Assembly (NCBI RefSeq): GCF_000499785.1 | Contig: NZ_HG726021.1 | Span: 270,814-334,813 of the forward strand | Direction of reading: 5' to 3' | Source: Bacteroides neonati | Lineage (GTDB): Bacteria > Bacteroidota > Bacteroidia > Bacteroidales > Bacteroidaceae | DNA length: 64,000 nucleotides | Shown here: in pieces, positions 8,934 through 16,271 of the stretch | Layout of the letters: each line of letters starts with the position of its first letter | How positions within the stretch are numbered: position 1 is the first letter of the stretch | The notes under the pieces: generated by a model | Databases searched by the model: none | What the model was told of the DNA's origin: nothing | Seen by the model: the letters and a program-made list of their open reading frames with translations, nothing else | Program-made: the position numbers and the translations under genes

Positions 8934-10214
8934 ATGAAAAGAGACGATTTAATCTTCGACATCATCGAAAAAGAACATCAACGTCAGCTCAAAGGTATCG
9001 AGTTGATTGCATCAGAAAACTTTGTGAGTGATCAGGTTATGCAGGCCATGGGTTCATGCTTAACCAATAAGTATGCCGAGGGCTATCCGGGCAAACGTTA
9101 CTACGGCGGTTGCGAAGTAGTCGATCAAAGCGAACAAATTGCAATCGACCGCTTGAAAGAGATTTTCGGAGCCGAATGGGCCAACGTACAGCCTCACTCG
9201 GGTGCGCAAGCCAATGCTGCCGTATTTTTGGCTGTACTGAACCCCGGCGACAAGTTCATGGGATTGAACCTTTCGCACGGCGGACACCTCTCGCATGGCT
9301 CGCTGGTCAACACCTCGGGCATCATCTATACTCCTTGCGAATACAACTTGAATCAGGAAACCGGACGGGTAGATTACGACCAAATGGAAGAGATCGCCCT
9401 ACGCGAGCAACCGAAAATGATTATCGGTGGTGGATCGGCCTACTCGCGCGAGTGGGATTATCGCCGTATGCGCGAAATAGCCGACAAGGTAGGTGCCATC
9501 TTGCTGATTGACATGGCACACCCTGCCGGATTAATTGCTGCCGGACTACTTGAAAACCCGGTGAAGTATGCACACATTGTAACCTCTACTACCCACAAAA
9601 CCCTACGCGGACCCCGTGGAGGCGTTATCATGATGGGCAAGGACTTCCCCAACCCATGGGGAAAAACCACTCCGAAGGGTGAAGTGAAAATGATGTCACA
9701 ATTGCTCGACTCGGCCGTGTTCCCCGGTGTACAAGGCGGACCGCTCGAACATGTGATCGCTGCTAAGGCTGTAGCCTTCGGCGAATGCTTACAACCCGAA
9801 TATAAAGAGTACCAGAAACAGGTACAGAAAAATGCCGCCGTACTGGCACAGGCATTGGTAGATCGTGGATTCACCATCGTTTCGGGTGGTACGGACAACC
9901 ACTCGATGCTGGTAGACCTGCGCAGCAAATACCCCGAACTAACAGGTAAGGTAGCCGAAAAGGCATTGGTATCAGCTGATATTACTGCCAACAAAAACAT
10001 GGTACCGTTTGACAGCCGCTCGGCTTTCCAAACATCGGGAATCCGCTTGGGTACACCTGCCATCACGACCCGTGGTGCAAAGGAAGACCTAATGCTCGAA
10101 ATTGCCGAAATGATCGAGACTGTTTTGTCTAATGTAGACAACGAAGAAGTCATTGCACAGGTACGCAGCCGTGTGAACAAGACAATGGAAAAGTATCCGA
10201 TCTTTGCTTATTAA
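8934..10214 (+). CDS. glyA: Serine hydroxymethyltransferase
   Basis: GlyA interconverts serine and glycine with transfer of a one-carbon unit to tetrahydrofolate. The 426-residue protein has [10 protein letters not shown] near the N-terminus, [10 protein letters not shown], the HLSHG segment, and the pyridoxal-phosphate lysine motif [13 protein letters not shown]. Length is normal and no motif is missing. It is a single gene with its own promoter, converging on fhs, which makes 10-formyl-tetrahydrofolate, so both genes feed the same folate one-carbon pool. Confidence 0.98.
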   Translation: MKRDDLIFDIIEKEHQRQLKGIELIASENFVSDQVMQAMGSCLTNKYAEGYPGKRYYGGCEVVDQSEQIAIDRLKEIFGAEWANVQPHSGAQANAAVFLAVLNPGDKFMGLNLSHGGHLSHGSLVNTSGIIYTPCEYNLNQETGRVDYDQMEEIALREQPKMIIGGGSAYSREWDYRRMREIADKVGAILLIDMAHPAGLIAAGLLENPVKYAHIVTSTTHKTLRGPRGGVIMMGKDFPNPWGKTTPKGEVKMMSQLLDSAVFPGVQGGPLEHVIAAKAVAFGECLQPEYKEYQKQVQKNAAVLAQALVDRGFTIVSGGTDNHSMLVDLRSKYPELTGKVAEKALVSADITANKNMVPFDSRSAFQTSGIRLGTPAITTRGAKEDLMLEIAEMIETVLSNVDNEEVIAQVRSRVNKTMEKYPIFAY

Positions 10215-10367
10215 CCACAGAGGACACAGAGGGAAAAAAAGAAGGAATCAGATAAAGAAAGAGAGAGGAAACTGAGTTTAGTTAATAAACTTGGTTTCCT
10301 CTCTCTTTATAATAATGTCAATCTCTGCGACCTATATGGTGAATTACTCCCTGTGTTCTCTGTTGTG
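10215..10367. terminator. Nested inverted repeat between convergent glyA and fhs
   Basis: The inner hairpin has 15-bp perfect arms at 10258-10272 and 10294-10308, and the loop contains a second 6-bp stem (AGTTTA/TAAACT). It ends near T-rich sequence in both directions, so it can serve as a bidirectional terminator. Outside it is a longer imperfect pair, ACAGAGGACACAGAGGG at about 10218-10234 and its approximate complement at about 10347-10367, so nearly the whole intergenic spacer can fold back on itself. Confidence 0.75.
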
Positions 10368-10373
10368 AAACAG

Positions 10374-12041
10374 TTAGCTCAGTCCGTCGATCTGTCCGTC
10401 TACGATGTCGATGTATTTGGCTTGGGGTTCTTTGGGTAACCCGGGCATACGCATAATCTCTCCGGCAATAGCTACAATCATCTCGGCTCCGTTGTTGATA
10501 ACGATATCTTTAATATGGAATTCGAAATTATTGACCGCTCCGTAGATCTTCGGATCAGCCGAGAAAGAGTACTGCGTTTTGGCAATACACACCGGATAAT
10601 GAGCGATACCCATCTCTTCGATCAGCTTTATCTTCTTGCGGGTTTCGCTGCTATACGTAACAACACTTGCACCATAGAGCCCTAAAGCAACTTTCTCGAT
10701 CTTCTGCTCAACGCTGTCGCTGTCTTTGTAGGTGAAACGTAACGGTTCCGAAGGTTTCTGCTCGATGGTATCGACTACCAACCGTGCCAAATCGACCGCT
10801 CCTTCGCCTCCTTCGCTGTAAGCGTTGTTGATAGCGAAACCAACTCCCAGCTTATCGCAGTGCTGATGCAGCAATTCCATCTCCTCGTCCGTATCGGTAG
10901 CATAGCGGTTGAAGGCTACAATCACCGTCTGACCAAACGAATGCAGATTACGCACGTGCTTGTCGAGGTTGCGCAGCCCCTCGCGTAAACCTTCCATATT
11001 AGGTTCTTTGATTCGATCGAGGCTCACCCCACCATGCATCTTCAATCCTTGTGTAGTGGCTACGATCACCGTCAGACGAGGTTGCAAGCCACTCTTGCGG
11101 CATTTGATATTATAGAACTTCTCTGCACCCAGATCAGCACCAAAGCCGGCCTCGGTCACTACATAGTCGCCAAAGGTCATAGCCATTTTGGTAGCTAGTA
11201 ACGAGTTACATCCGTGCGCGATATTGGCAAATGGACCACCGTGAACGAAGGCTGCCGTGTTCTCGGTCGTCTGCACCAGATTGGGGTGAATAGCGTCTTT
11301 GAGCAATACAGTAATAGCACCTGCCACTCCCAAATCATTTACGGTAAAGGGCTTACCGTCGTAGGTGAAACCGAGCAGGATGTTTTCAATGCGGCGGCGA
11401 AGATCGTCAAGGTCTTTCGACAGGCAAAGAATAGCCATGATCTCCGAAGCGGGTGTAATGTCGAAACCCGACTGTCGTGTGATACCATCGGTCTTGGCAC
11501 CCAGTCCAAGCACGACGTTTCGCAACGAACGGTCGTTAACGTCGAGCACGCGTTTCCAAAGAATCTCCTTCAACCCAAATCCCTTGGATTGGTTCTGATA
11601 AAGGTAGTTATCGAGCAGAGCCGATATCATATTGTGTGCCGAGGTGATGGCATGAAAATCGCCTGTAAAGTGCAGGTTGATTTTCTCCATGGGCAATACC
11701 TGTGCGTATCCACCACCCGCAGCTCCACCTTTCATACCGAAGCACGGCCCCAACGAAGGTTCGCGCAGCGCCACAATAGCCTTCTTGCCTATTTTGTTAA
11801 GCCCCAATGCCAGTCCGATGGAAACGGTGGTTTTACCAATACCGGCTTTGGTGGCAGTGATGGCAGTTACGAGAATAAGGTTGCTTCTCTTCACCTTCTC
11901 CTCATCGATAAGGTGTTCGGGAATCTTGGCGATGTAGCGGCCATAGTTCTCGACTTCGTCACGTGGAATGCCGATGTGTTCTGCTACTTGTTTTATTTTA
12001 GTCAGTTCTGTCTCACGAGCAATTTCTATATCTGCTTTCAT
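10374..12041 (-). CDS. fhs: Formate--tetrahydrofolate ligase
   Basis: Fhs makes 10-formyl-tetrahydrofolate from formate, ATP and tetrahydrofolate. The 555-residue protein carries the nucleotide-binding loop [15 protein letters not shown], the family segment [18 protein letters not shown] and [15 protein letters not shown] chose the ATG at 12039-12041 ([15 protein letters not shown]); a 13-residue extension is possible but reads into the promoter. Length matches the family. It converges on glyA across the nested inverted repeat. Confidence 0.97.
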   Translation of the reverse strand: MKADIEIARETELTKIKQVAEHIGIPRDEVENYGRYIAKIPEHLIDEEKVKRSNLILVTAITATKAGIGKTTVSIGLALGLNKIGKKAIVALREPSLGPCFGMKGGAAGGGYAQVLPMEKINLHFTGDFHAITSAHNMISALLDNYLYQNQSKGFGLKEILWKRVLDVNDRSLRNVVLGLGAKTDGITRQSGFDITPASEIMAILCLSKDLDDLRRRIENILLGFTYDGKPFTVNDLGVAGAITVLLKDAIHPNLVQTTENTAAFVHGGPFANIAHGCNSLLATKMAMTFGDYVVTEAGFGADLGAEKFYNIKCRKSGLQPRLTVIVATTQGLKMHGGVSLDRIKEPNMEGLREGLRNLDKHVRNLHSFGQTVIVAFNRYATDTDEEMELLHQHCDKLGVGFAINNAYSEGGEGAVDLARLVVDTIEQKPSEPLRFTYKDSDSVEQKIEKVALGLYGASVVTYSSETRKKIKLIEEMGIAHYPVCIAKTQYSFSADPKIYGAVNNFEFHIKDIVINNGAEMIVAIAGEIMRMPGLPKEPQAKYIDIVDGQIDGLS

Positions 12042-12069
12042 GTTGTAAAGGGTTATGAGATTATACATG

Positions 12070-12077
12070 CAAAAGTA
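12070..12077 (-). promoter_or_regulatory. -7 element of the fhs promoter
   Basis: The minus strand reads TACTTTTG, a match to TAnnTTTG, 28 bp upstream of the chosen fhs ATG. This supports the shorter fhs start. Confidence 0.55.
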
Positions 12078-12165
12078 CAAATTAAATCTGTATTAACACT
12101 CGATCGGAGAGAGTTTTGAGTACAGAATGATGGCATTGCGCATCGGGCGGTGACTCATCGAGGCG

Positions 12166-12262
12166 TTATTTGAAGCGCGACGTATCTACCTCCTGACGTT
12201 TTTTCTCTTTGTAACCTCCAAATTTATAGCTCAATAGGAGGACGAACGTCCGGTTGTCGGGC
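12166..12262 (-). pseudogene. C-terminal remnant of a TonB-dependent/outer-membrane barrel receptor
   Basis: Reading the minus strand in one frame towards the TAA at 12166-12168 gives a tail ending LLLSYKFGGYKEKK followed by RQEVDTSRFK. This is the characteristic C-terminus of Bacteroidetes outer-membrane barrel receptors, whose last strand precedes a basic GGYKEKKR...EVDTSRF tail. Only ~32 codons are recognisable; beyond about 12262 the similarity and any ATG are lost. I infer that a receptor gene was removed by deletion, leaving its 3' end. It lies between fhs and a cluster of secreted proteins. Confidence 0.6.
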
Positions 12263-12373
12263 AGGGAAGAAAAACAACACCCTTTTGTTATCGCCTACTT
12301 ACGTAGTGTTACCTACTGTTATAAAGCATATTATTTAGTATCACTCAAAGAGACAACCTATCCGCTTTCCACT

Positions 12374-12381
12374 TATCTTTG
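12374..12381 (+). promoter_or_regulatory. -7 promoter motif upstream of a 22-codon frame
   Basis: TATCTTTG is a full match to TAnnTTTG. It lies 5 bp before the short frame at 12387 and 135 bp before the secreted protein gene at 12517, either of which it could serve. Confidence 0.5.
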
Positions 12382-12386
12382 TGAAT

Positions 12387-12455
12387 ATGAAAATACCATT
12401 TTATTTTGTCGTTTTTTGTTGTCTTACCCTTGGGGTATATTCGACTATAGACTGA
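12387..12455 (+). CDS. Possible 22-residue leader or gene relic
   Basis: The frame encodes 22 residues beginning MKIPFYFVVFCCLTLG, which looks like a truncated signal peptide, and stops at a TGA. It begins 5 bp after a strong -7 motif, so it would be nearly leaderless if translated. It may be the 5' stub of a lost secreted-protein gene or chance. It lies 61 bp upstream of a real secreted-protein gene. Confidence 0.25.
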   Translation: MKIPFYFVVFCCLTLGVYSTID

Positions 12456-12516
12456 TTGCGATCGACTGAAAATCAAATGATCGGGGAGAAATTGAGCAAC
12501 TTAAAGAAGCAAACAT

Positions 12517-13299
12517 ATGAAAAAGATTTTATTCAGTTGTTTACTAGTACTCGCCACAGCAACTCCGGCTTTTGCACAAACCGAAGTGGCTAATGACAGC
12601 GTAAAGCGTCTGCCCGACAAAGTACCTGCCATTCAGGAAACAGGACGCCAAACCGTACGAACGAATCAAAACGATTTTATCCTTCCCGATCGAGTAGAAC
12701 CCGTATCTACTTTTGCCAAACCTTCAGAAGAGAACAGCACCTTTCGGATTCATACACCCGAATTTCTGCACACTCCCTGGCCCACACCTCGGTTGGGAAC
12801 GGGTGGCAATCCGTTTGCCAATGACTACAATCAATACGATATATTTCTACTGACACCCGATAGCTACTTGAATACGTACAGTACGTTCAACACCTATCCC
12901 ACCATAGGCACTTTTATCGAAGCAGGAGGTTCTTATACCTATCGGCTCAGCGAACGGTTGGATATAACCGGAGGATTGTATGCAACCAAATACAGTATGC
13001 CATCCTTTGTACACGGGTTGCAATTGGATGCGGGTATTAATGCGGCACTCGGCTTTCGCATCAATGAACGACTTAGAATCAGGCTGATAGGACAGTACTC
13101 TCTCTACGGACAGCAAAACTCCACACGAGGCTACTTGACTCCGCTTGCTCCACAAAGTTATTACGGTGCCATCATGGAGCTGAAGGTAACCGATTGGCTC
13201 GAAGTACATGGCGGCATGGAACGGATTTTCGATCCGATACGGGGGAAGTGGAAAACGATTCCCGTAGTTTATCCGGTTATAAACTTTAAAAAGAAATAA
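12517..13299 (+). CDS. Secreted/outer-membrane protein of unknown function
   Basis: This 260-residue protein starts with a clear signal peptide (MKKILFSCLLVLATATPAFAQ). About 100 residues of Pro/Asn-rich sequence follow, then a region of alternating aromatic and glycine residues (GTFIEAGGSYTYRLSERLDITGGLYATKY) resembling short membrane beta-strands and ending VYPVINFKKK. I infer a small outer-membrane barrel. Its mature N-terminus (AQTEVANDSVKRLP) resembles that of the next gene (AQTELPSDSLRRSP), suggesting related processing or shared ancestry. I do not recognise a named family. The next gene has its own promoter, so co-transcription is uncertain. Confidence 0.75.
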   Translation: MKKILFSCLLVLATATPAFAQTEVANDSVKRLPDKVPAIQETGRQTVRTNQNDFILPDRVEPVSTFAKPSEENSTFRIHTPEFLHTPWPTPRLGTGGNPFANDYNQYDIFLLTPDSYLNTYSTFNTYPTIGTFIEAGGSYTYRLSERLDITGGLYATKYSMPSFVHGLQLDAGINAALGFRINERLRIRLIGQYSLYGQQNSTRGYLTPLAPQSYYGAIMELKVTDWLEVHGGMERIFDPIRGKWKTIPVVYPVINFKKK

Positions 13300-13327
13300 A
13301 AGGCGGAAGGCCTATAAGATAATTTCA

Positions 13328-13335
13328 TATCTTTG
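13328..13335 (+). promoter_or_regulatory. -7 element upstream of the Gly/Phe-rich secreted protein
   Basis: TATCTTTG matches TAnnTTTG and lies 23 bp before the ATG at 13359. It may drive that gene together with the two genes that follow. Confidence 0.6.
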
Positions 13336-13358
13336 CGTAGACAACAAACCCCACGGAT

Positions 13359-13901
13359 ATGAAAAAGCTGTTCTTACTCTTTGCCTTACTGCTGCTCGCT
13401 GTTGCAGTATCTGCTCAGACGGAGCTACCCTCCGACTCTCTTCGTCGTTCGCCTGCGGGTAATTATAAGGAATTCGGAGGATTTCTGCTCGACATGGGAC
13501 TAATGGCTGTACAGGCTCCCAAAGTACCCAAATTTAACTTCGATCCGGGCAAACCGGCCAAAGACTACAACCAATTATTCAGTCTCGATCCCAATGTTAC
13601 CATGACGCAAGGTTTGTCGAACGTGTTTACCTCTTATGGAAGCGGGTTCGGGGCATTTGGCGGATTCGGAGCATTCGGTTCAACATCCGATCAACTTCAA
13701 ATGGGAAGCTTTAAGTTGAAGAACGGTATGCGTATCAATACCTACGGCGAGTACAATGCCGATGGATACCGGGTACCCAACCGTAGCGCTTTGCCTTGGG
13801 AGAAAAACAACTTCAAAGGTGCTTTCGAACTTAAATCCGGCAATGGTGCTTTTGGCATTCGTATCGAAGTGCAACAAGGACGCGGATCATATTATCCTTA
13901 A
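13359..13901 (+). CDS. Secreted Gly/Phe-rich protein of unknown function
   Basis: A 180-residue protein with a signal peptide (MKKLFLLFALLLLAVAVSAQ). The middle has a low-complexity stretch of alternating Gly, Phe and Ala (GSGFGAFGGFGAFG, about residues 94-107), followed by a compact C-terminal half with GMRINTYGEYNADGYRVPN. No catalytic motif is visible. The mature N-terminus resembles that of the preceding secreted protein. It is followed after 12 bp by the RmlD-like gene, with which it is probably co-transcribed. Function unknown; periplasmic or outer-membrane location inferred from the signal peptide. Confidence 0.75.
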   Translation: MKKLFLLFALLLLAVAVSAQTELPSDSLRRSPAGNYKEFGGFLLDMGLMAVQAPKVPKFNFDPGKPAKDYNQLFSLDPNVTMTQGLSNVFTSYGSGFGAFGGFGAFGSTSDQLQMGSFKLKNGMRINTYGEYNADGYRVPNRSALPWEKNNFKGAFELKSGNGAFGIRIEVQQGRGSYYP

Positions 13902-13913
13902 CCCCAACAAAAG

Positions 13914-14804
13914 ATGAAAAAAATTCTGGTTATCGGCGCCAATGGTTTTACCGGACGTCGTCTATTGAATGACCTGTCGGCCAATAAGGCATACAACGTC
14001 ATTGGGTGTTCGCTGAACGAAGACATCGATCCGAACCCGCAACACCGTTTTATCCGTACCGACATACGCGATGCCATCTCCGTAACAGCCCTATTCGAAG
14101 AGGTGCGTCCGCATGTTGTCATCAATACGGCGGCACTCTCGGTGCCCGACTATTGCGAAACCCATAAAGAGGAGGCGCACGTAGTCAATGTAACAGCCGT
14201 GGAGCAACTGGCACGTGCCTGCGAACAGTACAATAGCCGCTTCATCCACCTATCGACCGACTTTGTATTTGACGGACAAACAGACAAGTTGTATGTAGAA
14301 ACCGATCTCCCCCATCCCATTAACTTCTACGGAGTAACCAAGCTCGAAGGCGAACAACGTGTTGCAGCCATTTGCCGCAACTACGCCATAGCCCGTGTGG
14401 TGGTGGTATATGGCAAAGCATTGCCGGGACAACACGGCAATATACTGCAACTGGTAGCCAATAAGCTGAGAGCCGGAGAGAGCATCCGTGTTGTGTCAGA
14501 TCAATGGCGCACACCTACCTTTGTGGGCGATGTAGCCCGGGGTATTGAGCAACTGATGTTTCATCCGGGCAATGGCGTTTACCATCTTTGTGGCAGCGAC
14601 TGCGTGACGATTGCCGACATGGCTTACCGGGTAGCCGATCTTTTACAGCTCGACCGTTCGCTCATTCAACCGATTACGACCGAGGAGATGCAAGAGAGTA
14701 CGCCACGTCCCCGTTTCAGCGGACTGAGCATTGCCAAAGCACAACAAGAAATCAATTATAAACCCCACACCCTCGACAAGGGAATAAAAGAGATGTTTTC
14801 ATGA
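13914..14804 (+). CDS. RmlD-like NAD(P)-dependent sugar-nucleotide reductase
   Basis: This 296-residue extended short-chain dehydrogenase resembles dTDP-4-dehydrorhamnose reductase. It has the Rossmann motif GANGFTG near the N-terminus, INTAALSVPDYCE, the LSTDFVFDG segment, and the catalytic YxxxK as YGVTK. RmlD reduces the 4-keto group in dTDP-rhamnose synthesis. No other rhamnose gene is adjacent, so a related substrate is equally possible, and I give no symbol. It lies between a secreted protein and an FMN-binding membrane protein, and its stop overlaps the start of the latter (ATGA). Confidence 0.85.
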   Translation: MKKILVIGANGFTGRRLLNDLSANKAYNVIGCSLNEDIDPNPQHRFIRTDIRDAISVTALFEEVRPHVVINTAALSVPDYCETHKEEAHVVNVTAVEQLARACEQYNSRFIHLSTDFVFDGQTDKLYVETDLPHPINFYGVTKLEGEQRVAAICRNYAIARVVVVYGKALPGQHGNILQLVANKLRAGESIRVVSDQWRTPTFVGDVARGIEQLMFHPGNGVYHLCGSDCVTIADMAYRVADLLQLDRSLIQPITTEEMQESTPRPRFSGLSIAKAQQEINYKPHTLDKGIKEMFS

Positions 14805-15226
14805 GTCAACCCATTGTATTGCAATCAAGTCCATATACAGATAAAATAATCGGTTTTGCCGGACCTACTCCTTTGGAGATTACGCTCAATGATTCGGGCA
14901 AGATAAGCGATATTAAATTACTGAAGAACAAAGACACCCCCGCTTATGTACAGATAGCCATTGATGGCGGTTTACTCAACGCATGGAACGGCTTGACACC
15001 ACAAGAAGCCTTGGCCAAACAAGTAGATGCCGTAAGTGGTGCTACATTCAGTTCACGCGGTATTATTCAAACCGTACAAAAGCGGCTGGAAGTGTACGAA
15101 GCGCAACGCAGCAGTGCTACTACATCGCAGGTACTGATCGGCATCAGTTTATTTGTGCTTATAGCCGTGGGATATTTCTTTATGCGCAACCGCAGAAAAC
15201 ACCGTATGCAACAAGCAAAAGTATAG
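14801..15226 (+). CDS. FMN-binding domain protein with C-terminal membrane anchor
   Basis: The 141-residue protein carries an FMN-binding domain of the kind found in NqrC/RnfG. The flavinylation-type motif DAVSGATFSS is at about residues 77-86; in relatives FMN is esterified to the threonine of SGAT by ApbE. A single hydrophobic helix follows (VLIGISLFVLIAVGYFF, about 113-129) with a basic tail. No N-terminal signal peptide is visible, which is unusual because flavinylation in Rnf/Nqr proteins occurs outside the cytoplasmic membrane. The start overlaps the RmlD-like stop as ATGA. I infer a small membrane redox carrier; its partners are unknown. Confidence 0.8.
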   Translation: MSQPIVLQSSPYTDKIIGFAGPTPLEITLNDSGKISDIKLLKNKDTPAYVQIAIDGGLLNAWNGLTPQEALAKQVDAVSGATFSSRGIIQTVQKRLEVYEAQRSSATTSQVLIGISLFVLIAVGYFFMRNRRKHRMQQAKV

Positions 15227-15284
15227 GTCTGCAACCGCATAAGGCCATACTACAAATCGGCACAGGCTTTTGCAGTGAGTCTTA

Positions 15285-15578
15285 TCATTTGCAAAGCTTG
15301 CGCCGATTTACGCTTAAAGATTTGTATTTTTCTTTCAAACGATCGATTTCTTGCTCCGAAAATGAATGATTGCTCTCATCCGCCGTTCTCTCATCGGCCA
15401 TTATATTATCCAAAAATACCGCTTTGTGCTTATAAGCCGTACAGTATTTGCACAGTGACAAATGGGTTCGAAGTTGCCATTTCTCCAGTGGCAACAACGG
15501 TGTGTGCAACTGCTTCTCTATCAAAAAGGTGGCTTTTTGACAAGAGAGGACAAATAGATGTATGATTCTTTTGTACAT
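15285..15578 (-). CDS. Small zinc-finger anti-sigma candidate
   Basis: This 97-residue protein carries the zinc-binding anti-sigma signature: an N-terminal Cys (Cys13) and HLSLCKYC, that is HxxxCxxC at residues 39-46. Residues after 60 are charged and probably helical. Unlike most anti-sigma factors it has no transmembrane helix, so it would act in the cytoplasm. It begins 7 bp after the stop of the ECF sigma gene, the usual arrangement for a cognate pair. Binding to that sigma factor is inferred from context and motif only. Confidence 0.7.
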   Translation of the reverse strand: MYKRIIHLFVLSCQKATFLIEKQLHTPLLPLEKWQLRTHLSLCKYCTAYKHKAVFLDNIMADERTADESNHSFSEQEIDRLKEKYKSLSVNRRKLCK

Positions 15579-15585
15579 AACACAA

Positions 15586-16155
15586 TTATTTACTAAACCA
15601 ATTCAGATCTATACACTCTCTCAACTGCAACCGGCTGCGTTGAAGCAGCTTCCAGTAAGCAGTCGAAGTCATATTCAATTCCTTACAGATGTCACCTGCT
15701 TTTTTGCTTCGGAGATAACAGAGCTTAACCGCTACTTTCCATTGTGGAGGTAAATTATCGAGGCATCTGTAAAAAGATTGCCTGAAATCGGTATCATCTA
15801 ATAATGCGTCGAGAGATTTGGGTGATTCCGCCCATACGTTGGCTACATCGGTTTGCCTCCACTCGCCGTTTCGGTCGAAGTCATGTTCAAAGTTTAGATC
15901 GACCATGGGTTTGCGATAACGCTCTTTATACATATCGACTACTTTGTGATAAAGTATTCCCAACAGCCATGCCTCGACCGAATGTATTTCGGAGAAAGAA
16001 TCTCTTTTGGCATAAGCTACCAAAAAAACCTCCTGAACGGCATCTTCGGCATCTTCTTTATTTGAGAGCAAATAGTATGCCCTATTCAAGAGCCTTTTAG
16101 AATAAGTTTCTATCAGGCTCTCAAACAGAGCATCTGTTAATTGAGGGTGTGACAT
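15586..16155 (-). CDS. ECF-type RNA polymerase sigma factor
   Basis: The 189-residue protein has an ECF sigma-70 layout. Region 2 contains the sequence NKEDAEDAVQEVFLVAYAKR and SVEAWLLGILYHKVVDMYKER. A ~50-residue linker follows, then region 4 with LPPQWKVAVKLCYLRSKKAGDICKELNMTSTAYWKLLQRSRLQLR split over a helix-turn-helix. It should direct polymerase to a small regulon. The adjacent zinc-finger gene is the likely anti-sigma. A TATCTTTG -7 element precedes the gene, and an IS1380-family element ends 116 bp upstream, its transposase pointing in the same direction. Target genes cannot be told from the window. Confidence 0.9.
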   Translation of the reverse strand: MSHPQLTDALFESLIETYSKRLLNRAYYLLSNKEDAEDAVQEVFLVAYAKRDSFSEIHSVEAWLLGILYHKVVDMYKERYRKPMVDLNFEHDFDRNGEWRQTDVANVWAESPKSLDALLDDTDFRQSFYRCLDNLPPQWKVAVKLCYLRSKKAGDICKELNMTSTAYWKLLQRSRLQLRECIDLNWFSK

Positions 16156-16172
16156 ATCTATCTTCTTTTACG

Positions 16173-16180
16173 CAAAGATA
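16173..16180 (-). promoter_or_regulatory. -7 element of the ECF sigma gene
   Basis: The minus strand reads TATCTTTG, 17 bp upstream of the sigma ATG. It matches the housekeeping Bacteroides consensus. A -33 TTTG is not evident. Confidence 0.55.
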
Positions 16181-16271
16181 AGTTTTCCACGATTATTTTT
16201 CATCTGTATCGGCTATTATTATTCTTCCTCAAATCCGCAGCTAATTTATAACTGATTCAAATAGCGATTTA

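Noticed and set aside
11214..12119. Plus-strand frame of 301 codons
   Set aside because: Antisense to fhs, which has intact family motifs and a promoter.
12254..12469. Plus-strand frame of 71 codons
   Set aside because: No signal, motif or start context, and it overlaps the promoter and the 22-codon frame. Looks like chance in AT-rich sequence.
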